From contig NZ_CP096016.1 of the NCBI RefSeq assembly GCF_023650515.1, positions 3,784,001-3,848,000 on the forward strand: a DNA stretch of 64,000 bases, read 5' to 3'. Of the stretch, positions 1 to 7,923 are shown piece by piece. Each line of letters starts with the position of its first letter. Positions within the stretch are counted from its first letter, which is position 1. A model generated the notes under the pieces. That model worked only from the letters and a program-made list of their open reading frames with translations. It searched no databases and had not been told where the DNA came from. Source of the stretch: Alkalimarinus coralli (lineage in GTDB: Bacteria > Pseudomonadota > Gammaproteobacteria > Pseudomonadales > Oleiphilaceae). Both the position numbers and the translations under genes were made by a program.

Positions 1-209
1 GCCTGGGGGCTTGGCTATTTAGTAAACCATTCCTCAGCACATGGTTTGACCACTTCCACCTACCCTGGATTGGCGAGTTCGAATTGGCCAGTGCCATGCT
101 GTTCGATTTAGGGGTCTACCTAACGGTAGTAGGGGCGGTCATGCTAATTCTCGCCAACCTCGGCAAGCTCACGACCAGCGAACGCTTTGATATCAAGGAG
201 AACGATTAA
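1..209 (+). CDS. mnhB: Na+/H+ antiporter Mrp/Mnh subunit B (or C-terminal B domain of a fused A/B subunit), 5' truncated by window edge
   Basis: Only the last 68 codons are present, read from base 3 and ending in TAA at 207-209. The peptide holds one clear hydrophobic segment ([20 protein letters not shown]) followed by a short polar tail ending IKEND. The motif with Phe-Asp-Leu-Gly-Val is typical of the C-terminal part of MnhB/MrpB, which in many Pseudomonadota is fused behind the large MrpA subunit. The stop overlaps the mnhC start (TAATG), as in other Mrp operons. Mrp complexes exchange cytoplasmic Na+ for external H+ at the inner membrane. Whether this is a separate B or a fused A/B protein cannot be decided because the rest lies outside the window. 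Confidence 0.85.
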   Translation, partial: LGAWLFSKPFLSTWFDHFHLPWIGEFELASAMLFDLGVYLTVVGAVMLILANLGKLTTSERFDIKEND

Positions 210-592
210 TGGAAGCGATTTATGCGCTCTGTGTCGGCGTACTGACCACCTGCGGCTTTTTTCTGGTTCTGAGGGGCCGCACATTTACCGTCGTAATGGG
301 GCTTACGCTCCTCTCTTACGCGGTGAACCTGTTTCTTTTTGCCAGCGGGCGCCTGAAACTGGATGGAGCAGCGGTGCTTGGACAGTCCACCAGTTACAGT
401 GACCCGTTGCCGCAAGCACTGGTGCTTACTGCCATCGTTATAGGTTTTGCCATGACGGCATTTGTAGTCATACTGGCCATGCGCTCCCGAGCAGACCAGG
501 GGAATGATCATGTCGATGGCCAAATTCCTGCTCAACCGGCAAAATCTCCTTTCTCGCATAAATCGCCAACTTCACATAAGAGGAGTAGCTAA
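209..592 (+). CDS. mnhC: Na+/H+ antiporter subunit C (MnhC/MrpC, NuoK-like)
   Basis: This 127-residue protein has three hydrophobic helices (about residues 3-22, 27-46 and 68-92), like the NuoK-related MrpC family. The sequence PLPQALVLTAIVIGFAMTA is the family hallmark. The C-terminal 30 residues are polar and Ser/Pro/Lys rich and extend past the conserved part. The start ATG overlaps the previous stop and the stop overlaps the mnhD ATG, so translation is probably coupled. In the complex MrpC packs between the MrpA and MrpD antiporter subunits; all known Mrp subunits are required for full Na+/H+ exchange. Confidence 0.93.
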   Translation: MEAIYALCVGVLTTCGFFLVLRGRTFTVVMGLTLLSYAVNLFLFASGRLKLDGAAVLGQSTSYSDPLPQALVLTAIVIGFAMTAFVVILAMRSRADQGNDHVDGQIPAQPAKSPFSHKSPTSHKRSS

Positions 593-2103
593 TGCAGCAC
601 CTGCCTATTCTTCCTATTCTGCTGCCGATGCTGGCGGGCGTATTTATGCTGCTTCCACCGTTGAGCTACTCGATAGGCCGACATCGTTTTTTTGCTGTCC
701 CGCTCATGGTGGTTCTGGTTGCCATTTCAGCCCTGTTGCTCATCACCAGTCATCAGCAAGGAACACAGCTATATATTCTGGGCGGCTGGCAACCACCTTT
801 TGGTATCACGCTGGTCGCTGACAGATTATCAACCATGATGGTGTTACTGACCTCAATACTCGGCTTGGGTGCGCAGCTCTATGCCTGTGCCGGTGATGAC
901 AACGATGGCATGTATTTTCACCCGCTGTTTATGTTTCAAATCATGGGCGTTAATGGCGCATTTCTAACTGGCGATATTTTCAACCTGTTCGTATTTTTCG
1001 AAATTCTTCTCATTGCCTCATACGCACTGCTAATTCACGGTGGTGGCAAGCAGAAAACCAAAGCAGCCGTGCACTACGTCATTCTTAATCTGGTTGGCTC
1101 CAGTATCTTTCTTTTCGCACTGGGTATTTTATACGGCACGATTGGCTCACTTAATATCGCCGATATGGCTGGTAAGGTACGTCTGCTGGCAGAGCACGAC
1201 CAGGCACTGGCTAAAGCCGGTGGCTTGCTGCTGTTAGTCGTATTCGGGCTCAAGGCTGCCTTATTGCCTTTGCACTTCTGGTTGCCCAGGACCTATGCCG
1301 CGGCCAGTGCCCCCGTGGCAGCACTCTTCGCTATTATGACCAAGGTGGGCATTTACAGCATTTTTCGCGTTCATACGGTCATCTTCGGCGAGGAAGCGGG
1401 CGCGCTGGCCAGCATCGCAACGCCGTGGTTGTGGCCATTAGCTCTGCTAACCTTAGTCATAGGCGCTATTGGTGTTCTAGCCAGCCCGAATTTAAGACTC
1501 ACAGTCGCCAATTTAGTGATCATTTCAGTCGGAACGCTGCTTCTAGCCATTGCCATGCAACGTGAGTCAGCGACGTCAGCGGCTCTTTATTACATGATCC
1601 ATACGACGCTGGTGTCTGGAGCCCTATTTCTATTGACAGACATGATCAGCAAACAACGAGGCAAAGCAGAAGACCGCTACGTCATTGCACGAAGAATGAA
1701 ACATGGCAAGTTTATTAGCGTTGCATTTTTCATCGCCGCACTTACTGTCGTTGGCATGCCTCCACTATCTGGTTTTGTCGGCAAAACCCTTCTATTACAA
1801 GCGGCTCAAGGCATGGCTGAAATCAGCTGGGTATGGCCCACCGTATTAATCGCAGGGCTGGCGTCGCTGATTGCTATTTCTCGGGCAGGCACCACCATTT
1901 TTTGGCGCTATACCGGGGAGAGCACCGTTAATGAACCTATTCCGCCTCTTAAGTTAATCGCGGTGACCCTGCTGCTCACTGCCTCCCCTTTACTAGTGGT
2001 ATTCGGCGGACCAATAACAAACTATACGAACCTTGCCGCAGAGCAGTTGCACGACACAACCCAGTCAGTGGATGCCTTGCTTCCAGGAGGTTATGAGCAA
2101 TGA
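592..2103 (+). CDS. mnhD: Na+/H+ antiporter subunit D (MnhD/MrpD, NuoN/NuoM-like)
   Basis: This is a 503-residue polytopic protein of the proton-pumping NADH dehydrogenase ND2/ND4/ND5 family. The two residues essential in Bacillus MrpD are visible: a membrane glutamate at position 137 (NLFVFFEILL) and a lysine at about 221 (GLKAALLPLHFWLP). The broken-helix signature around residues 150-160 (HGGGKQKTKAAVHY) is also present. Length matches the family (about 490-500). It overlaps mnhC by one base and mnhE by four. It is expected to provide one of the ion-translocation half channels of the complex in the inner membrane. Confidence 0.96.
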   Translation: MQHLPILPILLPMLAGVFMLLPPLSYSIGRHRFFAVPLMVVLVAISALLLITSHQQGTQLYILGGWQPPFGITLVADRLSTMMVLLTSILGLGAQLYACAGDDNDGMYFHPLFMFQIMGVNGAFLTGDIFNLFVFFEILLIASYALLIHGGGKQKTKAAVHYVILNLVGSSIFLFALGILYGTIGSLNIADMAGKVRLLAEHDQALAKAGGLLLLVVFGLKAALLPLHFWLPRTYAAASAPVAALFAIMTKVGIYSIFRVHTVIFGEEAGALASIATPWLWPLALLTLVIGAIGVLASPNLRLTVANLVIISVGTLLLAIAMQRESATSAALYYMIHTTLVSGALFLLTDMISKQRGKAEDRYVIARRMKHGKFISVAFFIAALTVVGMPPLSGFVGKTLLLQAAQGMAEISWVWPTVLIAGLASLIAISRAGTTIFWRYTGESTVNEPIPPLKLIAVTLLLTASPLLVVFGGPITNYTNLAAEQLHDTTQSVDALLPGGYEQ

Positions 2104-2603
2104 AAACCAAACCCCGTTTTCGCTTTTTGCCAATGCCCATTCACTCACTACTGTTATTTGTCGTCTGGCTACTACTTAATAACACCATTGCCCCAGGGCA
2201 CATTGTGCTAGCAGCATTCCTGGCCATTGCGATTCCGATGCTGACGTCTGGCCTGCAAGACCCTCAACCGGGGTTTCGCAAGCCCTTCCTGACGCTTAAA
2301 TATGCACTTAAGGTTATTGGCGACATTATTGTGGCCAATTTTGAGGTTGCGCTCTTGGTCATTGGCCCAACGCGTAAGCTTAACCCCGCCTTTGTCGCTG
2401 TACCGATGGACATTCAACACGAATTTCCCATTACGATACTGGCCAGTACCGTATCACTAACCCCCGGAACCGTGAGCGCAGAAATATCAGAAGATAAACG
2501 ATGGCTTTACGTGCATGTGCTCCACCTGAGTGATAAAGACGAGCTTATCGCACTCATTAAGCAGCGTTATGAGCGCCCTCTTATGGAGATTTTCGGATGC
2601 TAA
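2100..2603 (+). CDS. mnhE: Na+/H+ antiporter subunit E (MnhE/MrpE)
   Basis: This 167-residue protein has two to three N-terminal hydrophobic segments (about residues 14-33, 35-50 and 66-86) and then a soluble domain with the family motif ITILASTVSLTPGTVSAEI near residues 112-129. That layout and length are standard for MrpE. It overlaps mnhD by four bases and mnhF by seven, in the conserved A(B)CDEFG order. MrpE is an accessory membrane subunit that stabilises the MrpA-D assembly and has no known catalytic residue of its own. Confidence 0.94.
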   Translation: MKTKPRFRFLPMPIHSLLLFVVWLLLNNTIAPGHIVLAAFLAIAIPMLTSGLQDPQPGFRKPFLTLKYALKVIGDIIVANFEVALLVIGPTRKLNPAFVAVPMDIQHEFPITILASTVSLTPGTVSAEISEDKRWLYVHVLHLSDKDELIALIKQRYERPLMEIFGC

Positions 2604-2866
2604 GCACCGCAATAGCAATTGCTACCACACTGGTTTGTCTATCGTTGATACTCAACATGTGGCGACTGTTCAGAGGGCCTGGCCGGCCTGACCGGATTCT
2701 GGCACTGGATACCATGTACATTAACAGCATTGCTTTAATTATATTATTTGGTATCTCTTCTGGCAGCACCCTGTATTTTGAAGCAGCACTGCTGATCGCC
2801 ATGCTTGGTTTTGTCAGCACGGCGGCCATGTGCAAATATATTTTGCGTGGCGACTTGATTGAGTAA
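2597..2866 (+). CDS. mnhF: Na+/H+ antiporter subunit F (MnhF/MrpF)
   Basis: This 89-residue protein has three predicted transmembrane helices. After the first helix it carries the family motif RGPGRPDRILALDTMYIN (about residues 26-43). MrpF is one of the small accessory subunits and has also been linked to cholate efflux in some bacteria. The ATG lies inside the 3' end of mnhE, so it is translationally coupled. A 56-bp gap separates it from mnhG, the longest spacer in this part of the operon. Confidence 0.93.
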   Translation: MLSTAIAIATTLVCLSLILNMWRLFRGPGRPDRILALDTMYINSIALIILFGISSGSTLYFEAALLIAMLGFVSTAAMCKYILRGDLIE

Positions 2867-2922
2867 CCCTGACAACAACGGTGTAAAGCGAAGATGAACA
2901 GCACGATCAAACAAGGGACACA

Positions 2923-3282
2923 ATGATGGATTTCTGGATAGAGTTGGTGGTATCTGTATTTCTTATTACTGGAGCAGTTTTTGTCTTTATCGGCTCCCTT
3001 GGGCTTGCCAAGTTGCCCGATTTTTATACCCGCCTGCATGGCCCGACCAAAGCGACTACGCTTGGCATGAGTAGCCTTTTAATTGCATCCGTCGTTCTGG
3101 TAACCTATCGGCAGGGGTATTTGAGTTTGCATGAGCTGCTCATTACGCTGTTTTTAATTATAACGGCACCGGTTACCGCGCATATGCTCGCCAAGACAGC
3201 CCTTCACCACAAGGCTGACATACTCGAGAAGACCTCAGATAAAGCGCTTTCGCAACGTGCCAGAGAGCGAATGATTCCATAG
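2923..3282 (+). CDS. mnhG: Na+/H+ antiporter subunit G (MnhG/MrpG)
   Basis: This 119-residue protein has three hydrophobic segments (about residues 5-27, 44-60 and 66-88). The diagnostic stretch GSLGLAKLPDFYTRLHGPTK sits between the first two. The C-terminal 30 residues are charged and probably cytoplasmic. It is the last gene of the Mrp operon here; the next gene is convergent and only 5 bp away. Two consecutive ATG codons (2923 and 2926) could serve as start. Confidence 0.94.
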   Translation: MMDFWIELVVSVFLITGAVFVFIGSLGLAKLPDFYTRLHGPTKATTLGMSSLLIASVVLVTYRQGYLSLHELLITLFLIITAPVTAHMLAKTALHHKADILEKTSDKALSQRARERMIP

Positions 3283-3287
3283 CCCGG

Positions 3288-3497
3288 TTAAATGACCTGG
3301 CTATTGTCACGCGCCTCACCAAACAGGTGTGAGTCGATCATCTCGACCAGCTGAGTGTTGCGGCGAACCATATCCGTATAATAATTCAGGATCTTGAAAT
3401 CTGGATAAGGCTGCGCCTTAATCAAGGATAATTGATCATGGGCTTCAGCGAGTTCATCCAGTAACCGCTGTTTTTGCGCCTCAAGTGTTGTCATCAT
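3288..3497 (-). CDS. Small coiled-coil protein of unknown function (69 aa)
   Basis: The chosen ATG at 3497 is preceded by a strong GGGAGG about 7 bases upstream, which argues for it over the longer reading from 3524. The product is hydrophilic and mostly helical, with heptad-like Leu/Ala spacing in the first 35 residues (EAQKQRLLDELAEAHDQ) and no signal peptide or membrane segment. I recognise no family. It faces mnhG tail to tail. It is of similar size and style to the 72-residue protein at 7415-7633, but the two show no clear identity by eye. Confidence 0.6.
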   Translation of the reverse strand: MMTTLEAQKQRLLDELAEAHDQLSLIKAQPYPDFKILNYYTDMVRRNTQLVEMIDSHLFGEARDNSQVI

Positions 3498-3843
3498 ACT
3501 GCAACCTCCCTTCACTATCACCACACTGGATACCCTGCGCTATATCGAATATCCAACGCCGCAATAAAAAATACCGTAATGTATAAAAATTATACAAATG
3601 GAGCGAAGACTAACTGCTAAATAGTTAACAATGAGGGGTAACACTATGTAGAGATTGGTTTCGGACAGTGAGCTAATGTTACGGTGTTGATATAGCAAGG
3701 GTAAAGGGGTGATGATAGTGGTCGATGTCGTAGCAGGTGGTGGTAGTCGCAGATGGTCATAACCACAGCCAATATCCCCCACTGGGCATTGGCTGTGATG
3801 TTCGAGGCTATTTACCAAAGCAGCAAACAATCCCCGCAATTAC
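3498..3843. other. Intergenic region with a strong inverted repeat at 3764-3797
   Basis: No gene with convincing ribosome binding site or domain is seen here. A 99-codon frame on the minus strand has low-complexity content and is judged spurious. At 3764-3773 and 3788-3797 lie perfect 10-base arms (CACAGCCAAT / ATTGGCTGTG) with a further C-run/G-run pair inside. The hairpin is 46 bases past the stop of the PstS-like gene and has no T-run on either side. It may stabilise an mRNA 3' end rather than act as a classical terminator. Confidence 0.5.
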
Positions 3844-4269
3844 TTAAAACGTTGCAAGCACCTTAACGGCATCGGTCACGCTCTCCTGACTGATATAACC
3901 AATGGTACCAGGGTCAGATGATACTTTGGCTACAACATCGGCATCGCTATCTAGCTCGCTCGGTGGCTGCCCCTTACCGGTAAAAATTAACTTTGACCAG
4001 TATGACTTGAGCTGGCTATCCGACTTGCCCAACACCTTGTCATTAAACTCATCCCGCGCCGCGTTTCCTTCAGACAATGCGATCGGTGTGACCTTCTGCC
4101 CACCCGGCAACTTCTTTGACTTGCCCAGAAAAATTCGGCTGATTTGCTTTTTGGAAGCACTATCACTCACCGAGGGATGCACTACAACGGCCACGTCGGC
4201 GAAAACACTGGCACTTAACAACGAAGAGAGCAACACCGTCATAAACAGCTTAAACGTACTAATATTCAT
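3844..4269 (-). CDS. Small PstS-like periplasmic phosphate-binding-family protein (141 aa)
   Basis: An N-terminal signal peptide is clear (hydrophobic residues 8-22, cleavage likely after SVFA). The mature part resembles the short PstS-like proteins of gammaproteobacteria: VVVHPSVSD at the start, ISRIFLGKSKKLPGG in the middle, and GTIGYIS near the end. That corresponds to about half of a full PBP-like phosphate-binding protein. No pstCAB genes are nearby. The gene lies 11 bp downstream of an outer-membrane barrel gene on the same strand, so the two are probably co-transcribed. Such pairs are often phosphate-starvation regulated, but no pho box was recognised, so that link is inference. Confidence 0.8.
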   Translation of the reverse strand: MNISTFKLFMTVLLSSLLSASVFADVAVVVHPSVSDSASKKQISRIFLGKSKKLPGGQKVTPIALSEGNAARDEFNDKVLGKSDSQLKSYWSKLIFTGKGQPPSELDSDADVVAKVSSDPGTIGYISQESVTDAVKVLATF

Positions 4270-4280
4270 GAATCACTCTC

Positions 4281-5486
4281 CTAAAATACGAAATCAACGC
4301 CAGCAGAAATCAGATCGGCATCGGCCCCATTGTTAATGTCATCATCATACGTGGTGTAGTCTGCTTTAAGTGCAACACCGGACTCCACTTCCCACCTGAC
4401 ACCCAGCGAGTAAGTCTCGCTGTCTTCTTCCTGTTGCGATACCGCACTTTTCACCAGTGCTTGCAAAAATGGATCGGCAACCGTTTTATACACGCTTGAG
4501 CTAGGGTCATTCTGATCCATGCCATAGGTGCCATGAATAGTGAACTGATTGACCCGAACACCCGCTGTCACGTACAACGACTCTTGATCTGAAAACGCAT
4601 TGGCCTCATCAAATTCGTAGTAGGTGTATTCAGCCAGCAGGAACCAGTCCCCTGGGTCATAGCCAATATAAGTACCGAAAAAGTTAACTTTCTCATCGTC
4701 AGATCGAACCTCAGCCATAACCGCATCTATTTCGGCTTGAGATAAAGCCGCTGATGGCAGCCCCGCAGAAGCCGGGTTAGCCAATACACTTTCAAGTGTA
4801 TCAAATGCTTCCGCTTCATAACTTAGTTCTGGAACCAGCCCGTAGTTGGCACCAAAGTTCAAATCATTCCAGGTAAAATCCAGATTAATCAGGTGGCTCA
4901 TCGTGGTTTTAAAATTTGCCGGTGCAATACCGGTTGTTCCTGACGGTACATAGTCTGAAATCTCTTCCCCGATAAACTTATAGGTCAGGTTAAAATCAAC
5001 ATCCCCCAACGCAGTGTTATACAAAAAGCCTAACCCGTTACCTGAACTAAACGGCAGCGAATACACTCCTTGAGGTGGGCGAATCCAGTGATAGGCATAA
5101 CCCACGTCCACATAGTCGGAGTATTTATAGAGGTTAAAACGCTGCCTACCGGCCATAACAATTAAGTTGTCAGTGGCCTGATAGCTTAGATATGCCCATT
5201 CGAAGGCAGGGTCAAAATCATCCTCGCCTCGCGCTAAAATCTGAGCCGTTGCAGAAAACTTCTCTCCAATAGGCGCCGCAACCTGTAGCGCAAACCTCGA
5301 CTCATCCTGAAAAGATAAGTCGTTATCATGTCCGTAAAGAACTTCATCGTTATCGAGCGTTTGAGCTGCGATAACTGAACCAAAACCATTAATCGATATC
5401 TGCTCAATATCATAGGCCAAGGCAGGGAATGCCAGTGATGCACCTATAATCGCAATACCGGGCATTATTCTATTTTTAATTGGCAT
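4281..5486 (-). CDS. Porin-like outer-membrane beta-barrel protein (401 aa)
   Basis: A signal peptide (residues 1-24, ending PALA) precedes a protein rich in alternating hydrophobic and aromatic strands, such as FNLTYKFIGE and WFLLAEYTYYEFDE. It ends in a terminal phenylalanine (VDFVF), the BAM recognition signature of outer-membrane barrels. The high Asp/Glu content suggests Ca2+-binding loops or a seawater-adapted protein. The closest style is the porin-like proteins found next to short PstS-like proteins in marine gammaproteobacteria. Substrate is unknown. The ATG at 5486 is preceded by AAGGAG (TTACTCCTT on the plus strand). Confidence 0.82.
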   Translation of the reverse strand: MPIKNRIMPGIAIIGASLAFPALAYDIEQISINGFGSVIAAQTLDNDEVLYGHDNDLSFQDESRFALQVAAPIGEKFSATAQILARGEDDFDPAFEWAYLSYQATDNLIVMAGRQRFNLYKYSDYVDVGYAYHWIRPPQGVYSLPFSSGNGLGFLYNTALGDVDFNLTYKFIGEEISDYVPSGTTGIAPANFKTTMSHLINLDFTWNDLNFGANYGLVPELSYEAEAFDTLESVLANPASAGLPSAALSQAEIDAVMAEVRSDDEKVNFFGTYIGYDPGDWFLLAEYTYYEFDEANAFSDQESLYVTAGVRVNQFTIHGTYGMDQNDPSSSVYKTVADPFLQALVKSAVSQQEEDSETYSLGVRWEVESGVALKADYTTYDDDINNGADADLISAGVDFVF

Positions 5487-5663
5487 TTATTTACTCCTTA
5501 CTAGTCATCTCTCTCGACTTATAAGGAAAGTACTGAACACTTGTTTTGTCAATTGAAAAACCAGATATATTTCATTCGGTTATTGGACGAATTGAAACAA
5601 ATAAACTACATTTTTTATAAACCTATATAAAAAATATTTCACCCCTCAATTTCAGGATTCCAA

Positions 5664-7283
5664 ATGAGCTGGTTCAAAAACCTTAAAATCTTTTACAAGA
5701 TTATGTTGATTCTGGCTGTCTATGTTGTAGCTCTGGCCATCAATACCACCATTGGTGTTAGCTCACTGCTATCAACTCAAGGCCATCTGGTTAAGCTTGA
5801 ACAGAAGATCTATGACTCGGTCATACTCGCCACGGTTAACGATACACTGTTAAAACGTGCCGATGAGCTACTGACGCAGGCCGTTAGCTTTTCTGAAGAA
5901 GACCTGATGCTCCAAGGCGTCGAGAGTATTGAGCAGTTAATTGGCAACCTTGAACAGCTGGAAAAACTCGACACAGAGCGACAGGCCGAGCTGGCAAATA
6001 TCGATAGCAACGTAAGAAAGTACAAAGCCATTGCGGTGCCTCTGGTAGAAGCAATGCTCAGTGATGAGGCCGACTTTTCCGCGCTGCAAAGCAAGATAAA
6101 AACCAAGGCGGAACTATTTGAAGCCACCAATAAAGCGCTCACTCATTACCAACAGATTATTAATAAAGAGTTTAAGGTAACAATTGGAAAAGCGGTCTCC
6201 AGTGGCGAAGATGCGCTTTATACCAGCAGCGCCATCAGCGCGGTATTTTTTGTGGTCTTAGCGTTGTTTATTACCTATATCGCCTCAGCCATCAGTAGCA
6301 CGGCTAATCAGTTAAGTGGTTCATTGAAAGAGTTGTCTGAGGGCGAAGGTGAACTTAGCCAGCGTATTCCGGTTAATGGTCGTGATGAGTTAGGGTCAAC
6401 GGCCTCTAACTTCAACAGTTTTATGGACAAGTTGAGCAGTATCGTTCGCAGTATCATGAATGTGTCGAACCCATTACTTGAAACCGCTAATGATCTCGAC
6501 TCAAATACTCAGCAGGTTCGAAGCGTCACCGACCAACTCGGTGTAAAAGCCCGCGAAGCAAAACAAGCAATGGACGAGATCACGCAGTCCATTTCTGAAA
6601 TCAGCACCTCAGCCTCTGATGCCAGCGTCGCAATGCAGGATACCGAAGACAGAACAAACAAAGGCCTTGAGATTGTAGCCAGTACGATCTCCAACTCAAA
6701 AGACCTCAATTCGCAGATTATCAATGCAGCCGAGCTGGTTGAAAGGCTGGCCAAAGACACTGAGAACGTCGCCAGCATTCTGGATGTTATCTCATCCATT
6801 GCCGAGCAAACAAATCTACTGGCACTCAATGCAGCCATTGAGGCGGCGCGAGCAGGCGAACAAGGGCGAGGGTTTGCGGTCGTTGCCGATGAAGTGCGGG
6901 CTCTGGCGTCGAAAACCGGTGACGCCACCACTGAAATACGCAATGTACTAAATAGACTTGAAGAAGCCGCCACATCGACGGTTAGTGCAATGCAGTCTGC
7001 AAAAGGCCAGTCAGAGATGAGTGAGAACTGCGCTCTGGAAACAGGTGATTATCTTGAGCAGATAAAAATCCAGGTTGAGCAGGTTAATGGTATGAATATG
7101 ACCATCGCCGCGGCTACAGAGGAGCAGACAATGGTCGTAGCAAGTGTTAGTGATATCATTACAGCGATGGTAGAGTCAGTGGAGTCCACTGAAGTTTCAT
7201 TCAGTGAGCTGGCAATTCTTGCCAATAAGCTGCTGAGCGCATCCGACTCACTGAAAGACTCCACGTCTCAATTCAAGCTATAG
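5664..7283 (+). CDS. Methyl-accepting chemotaxis protein
   Basis: This 539-residue chemoreceptor has a first membrane helix at about residues 12-34 and a periplasmic four-helix-bundle-like sensor domain (about 35-185) with no PAS or Cache motif visible. A second helix lies at about 187-209, followed by a HAMP segment and a long signalling coiled coil. The cytoplasmic hairpin tip is intact ([20 protein letters not shown], then [14 protein letters not shown]). There is no C-terminal CheR-binding pentapeptide (the end is SQFKL). The ligand cannot be predicted. No che genes are nearby, so it is an orphan receptor feeding a chemotaxis array encoded elsewhere. Confidence 0.95.
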   Translation: MSWFKNLKIFYKIMLILAVYVVALAINTTIGVSSLLSTQGHLVKLEQKIYDSVILATVNDTLLKRADELLTQAVSFSEEDLMLQGVESIEQLIGNLEQLEKLDTERQAELANIDSNVRKYKAIAVPLVEAMLSDEADFSALQSKIKTKAELFEATNKALTHYQQIINKEFKVTIGKAVSSGEDALYTSSAISAVFFVVLALFITYIASAISSTANQLSGSLKELSEGEGELSQRIPVNGRDELGSTASNFNSFMDKLSSIVRSIMNVSNPLLETANDLDSNTQQVRSVTDQLGVKAREAKQAMDEITQSISEISTSASDASVAMQDTEDRTNKGLEIVASTISNSKDLNSQIINAAELVERLAKDTENVASILDVISSIAEQTNLLALNAAIEAARAGEQGRGFAVVADEVRALASKTGDATTEIRNVLNRLEEAATSTVSAMQSAKGQSEMSENCALETGDYLEQIKIQVEQVNGMNMTIAAATEEQTMVVASVSDIITAMVESVESTEVSFSELAILANKLLSASDSLKDSTSQFKL

Positions 7284-7325
7284 CAATTGAAACTATAGCT
7301 ATTCAAACAGTAGCTACTCAAACAA
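7281..7325. repeat. Three tandem imperfect 15-bp repeats after the chemoreceptor stop
   Basis: Units start TAGCAATTGAAACTA, TAGCTATTCAAACAG and TAGCTACTCAAACAA, followed by a fourth partial TAGCC. They begin at the stop codon of the chemoreceptor gene. The period is a multiple of three and the first unit resembles the sense codons just before the stop (ATTCAAGCTA), so this may be slippage-derived duplication of the gene end. Confidence 0.7.
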
Positions 7326-7338
7326 TAGCCTCTTAGAA

Positions 7339-7354
7339 AGAAACGATCGTTTCT
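7339..7354 (+). terminator. Perfect 16-bp palindrome, possible transcription end of the chemoreceptor gene
   Basis: AGAAACGA is directly followed by its reverse complement TCGTTTCT. It sits about 55 bp after the chemoreceptor stop and is followed by an AT-rich tract (ATATAT) rather than a real T-run. It could be an inefficient terminator or a protein-binding dyad. Confidence 0.4.
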
Positions 7355-7414
7355 ATATATGTGTTGATAAGTTGAATAGTCACCGGGGTGCAGTGCACCT
7401 CGGCTGATAGCGAT

Positions 7415-7633
7415 TTAACGCGCTCGGCGATCTGCCATTTCCCAATCGCGCATAAAGTGCTGCTTTTGGTCGATCATCTTTTGATATACAGAGATAATTT
7501 CTTCGCGGTTTTGGCTGGAAGAGTGCTGGAGCTGGTTAACCCGCTGCTGAAGATTGACCACTTCATTCACGAGCCTGGCTTTGACATGATTCCGGTAGGA
7601 ATCAAATTGATGCATGTTCGGTGTAAGATTCAT
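7415..7633 (-). CDS. Small helical protein of unknown function (72 aa)
   Basis: The protein is hydrophilic and rich in Gln, Asn, Arg and Lys. It has a central coiled-coil-like stretch (VVNLQQRVNQLQHSSSQNREE) and no signal peptide or membrane helix. I know no family for it. It is encoded on the strand opposite the chemoreceptor and sits alone between the chemoreceptor and the V-ATPase operon. An AT-rich inverted repeat (7661-7677) lies just upstream of its ATG and might belong to its promoter. Confidence 0.5.
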   Translation of the reverse strand: MNLTPNMHQFDSYRNHVKARLVNEVVNLQQRVNQLQHSSSQNREEIISVYQKMIDQKQHFMRDWEMADRRAR

Positions 7634-7923
7634 AGTTCACGTCCGTGTTAAGTCTTTTTTATCTAATAAAATTAGATTTTATTATTAATCGACATTATAT
7701 TTGTTCGCCTGCTTTATCGCACAGATACCTTGAAATGCGGTATCAGCCAACAAACGATGACAACCTTGTCACTTATATTTTTTAGTGAGTTTGCTACGCA
7801 AATAGCGCACTCGAAGTGAAGTATACGACGTCATCAATAAAACTGCACTACTAATAACGCAAAAATACGGTTTTGTAGGACAAAATATCGCTATTAGGCC
7901 TGCACGGCCAGTTTCACTAATGA
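7634..7923. other. AT-rich intergenic region with inverted repeat ATCTAAT/ATTAGAT
   Basis: No coding potential was supported. Arms at 7661-7667 and 7671-7677 flank AAA, with T-runs on both sides, so it could end transcription on the plus strand or form an operator for the small minus-strand gene. The remaining sequence up to the V-ATPase subunit A stop shows no recognised feature. Confidence 0.4.

Noticed and set aside
3540-3839. 99-codon minus-strand frame
   Set aside because: No ribosome binding site, low-complexity Thr/Pro/Ile content, overlaps the inverted repeat; judged spurious.
5487-5663. Flagellar sigma-28 promoter for the chemoreceptor
   Set aside because: No TAAA-N15-GCCGATAA-like pair was seen in the spacer; the region is simply AT-rich.
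6509-6973. 154-codon minus-strand frame inside the chemoreceptor gene
   Set aside because: Ser/Ala-rich antisense shadow of a coiled-coil coding sequence with strong codon bias.
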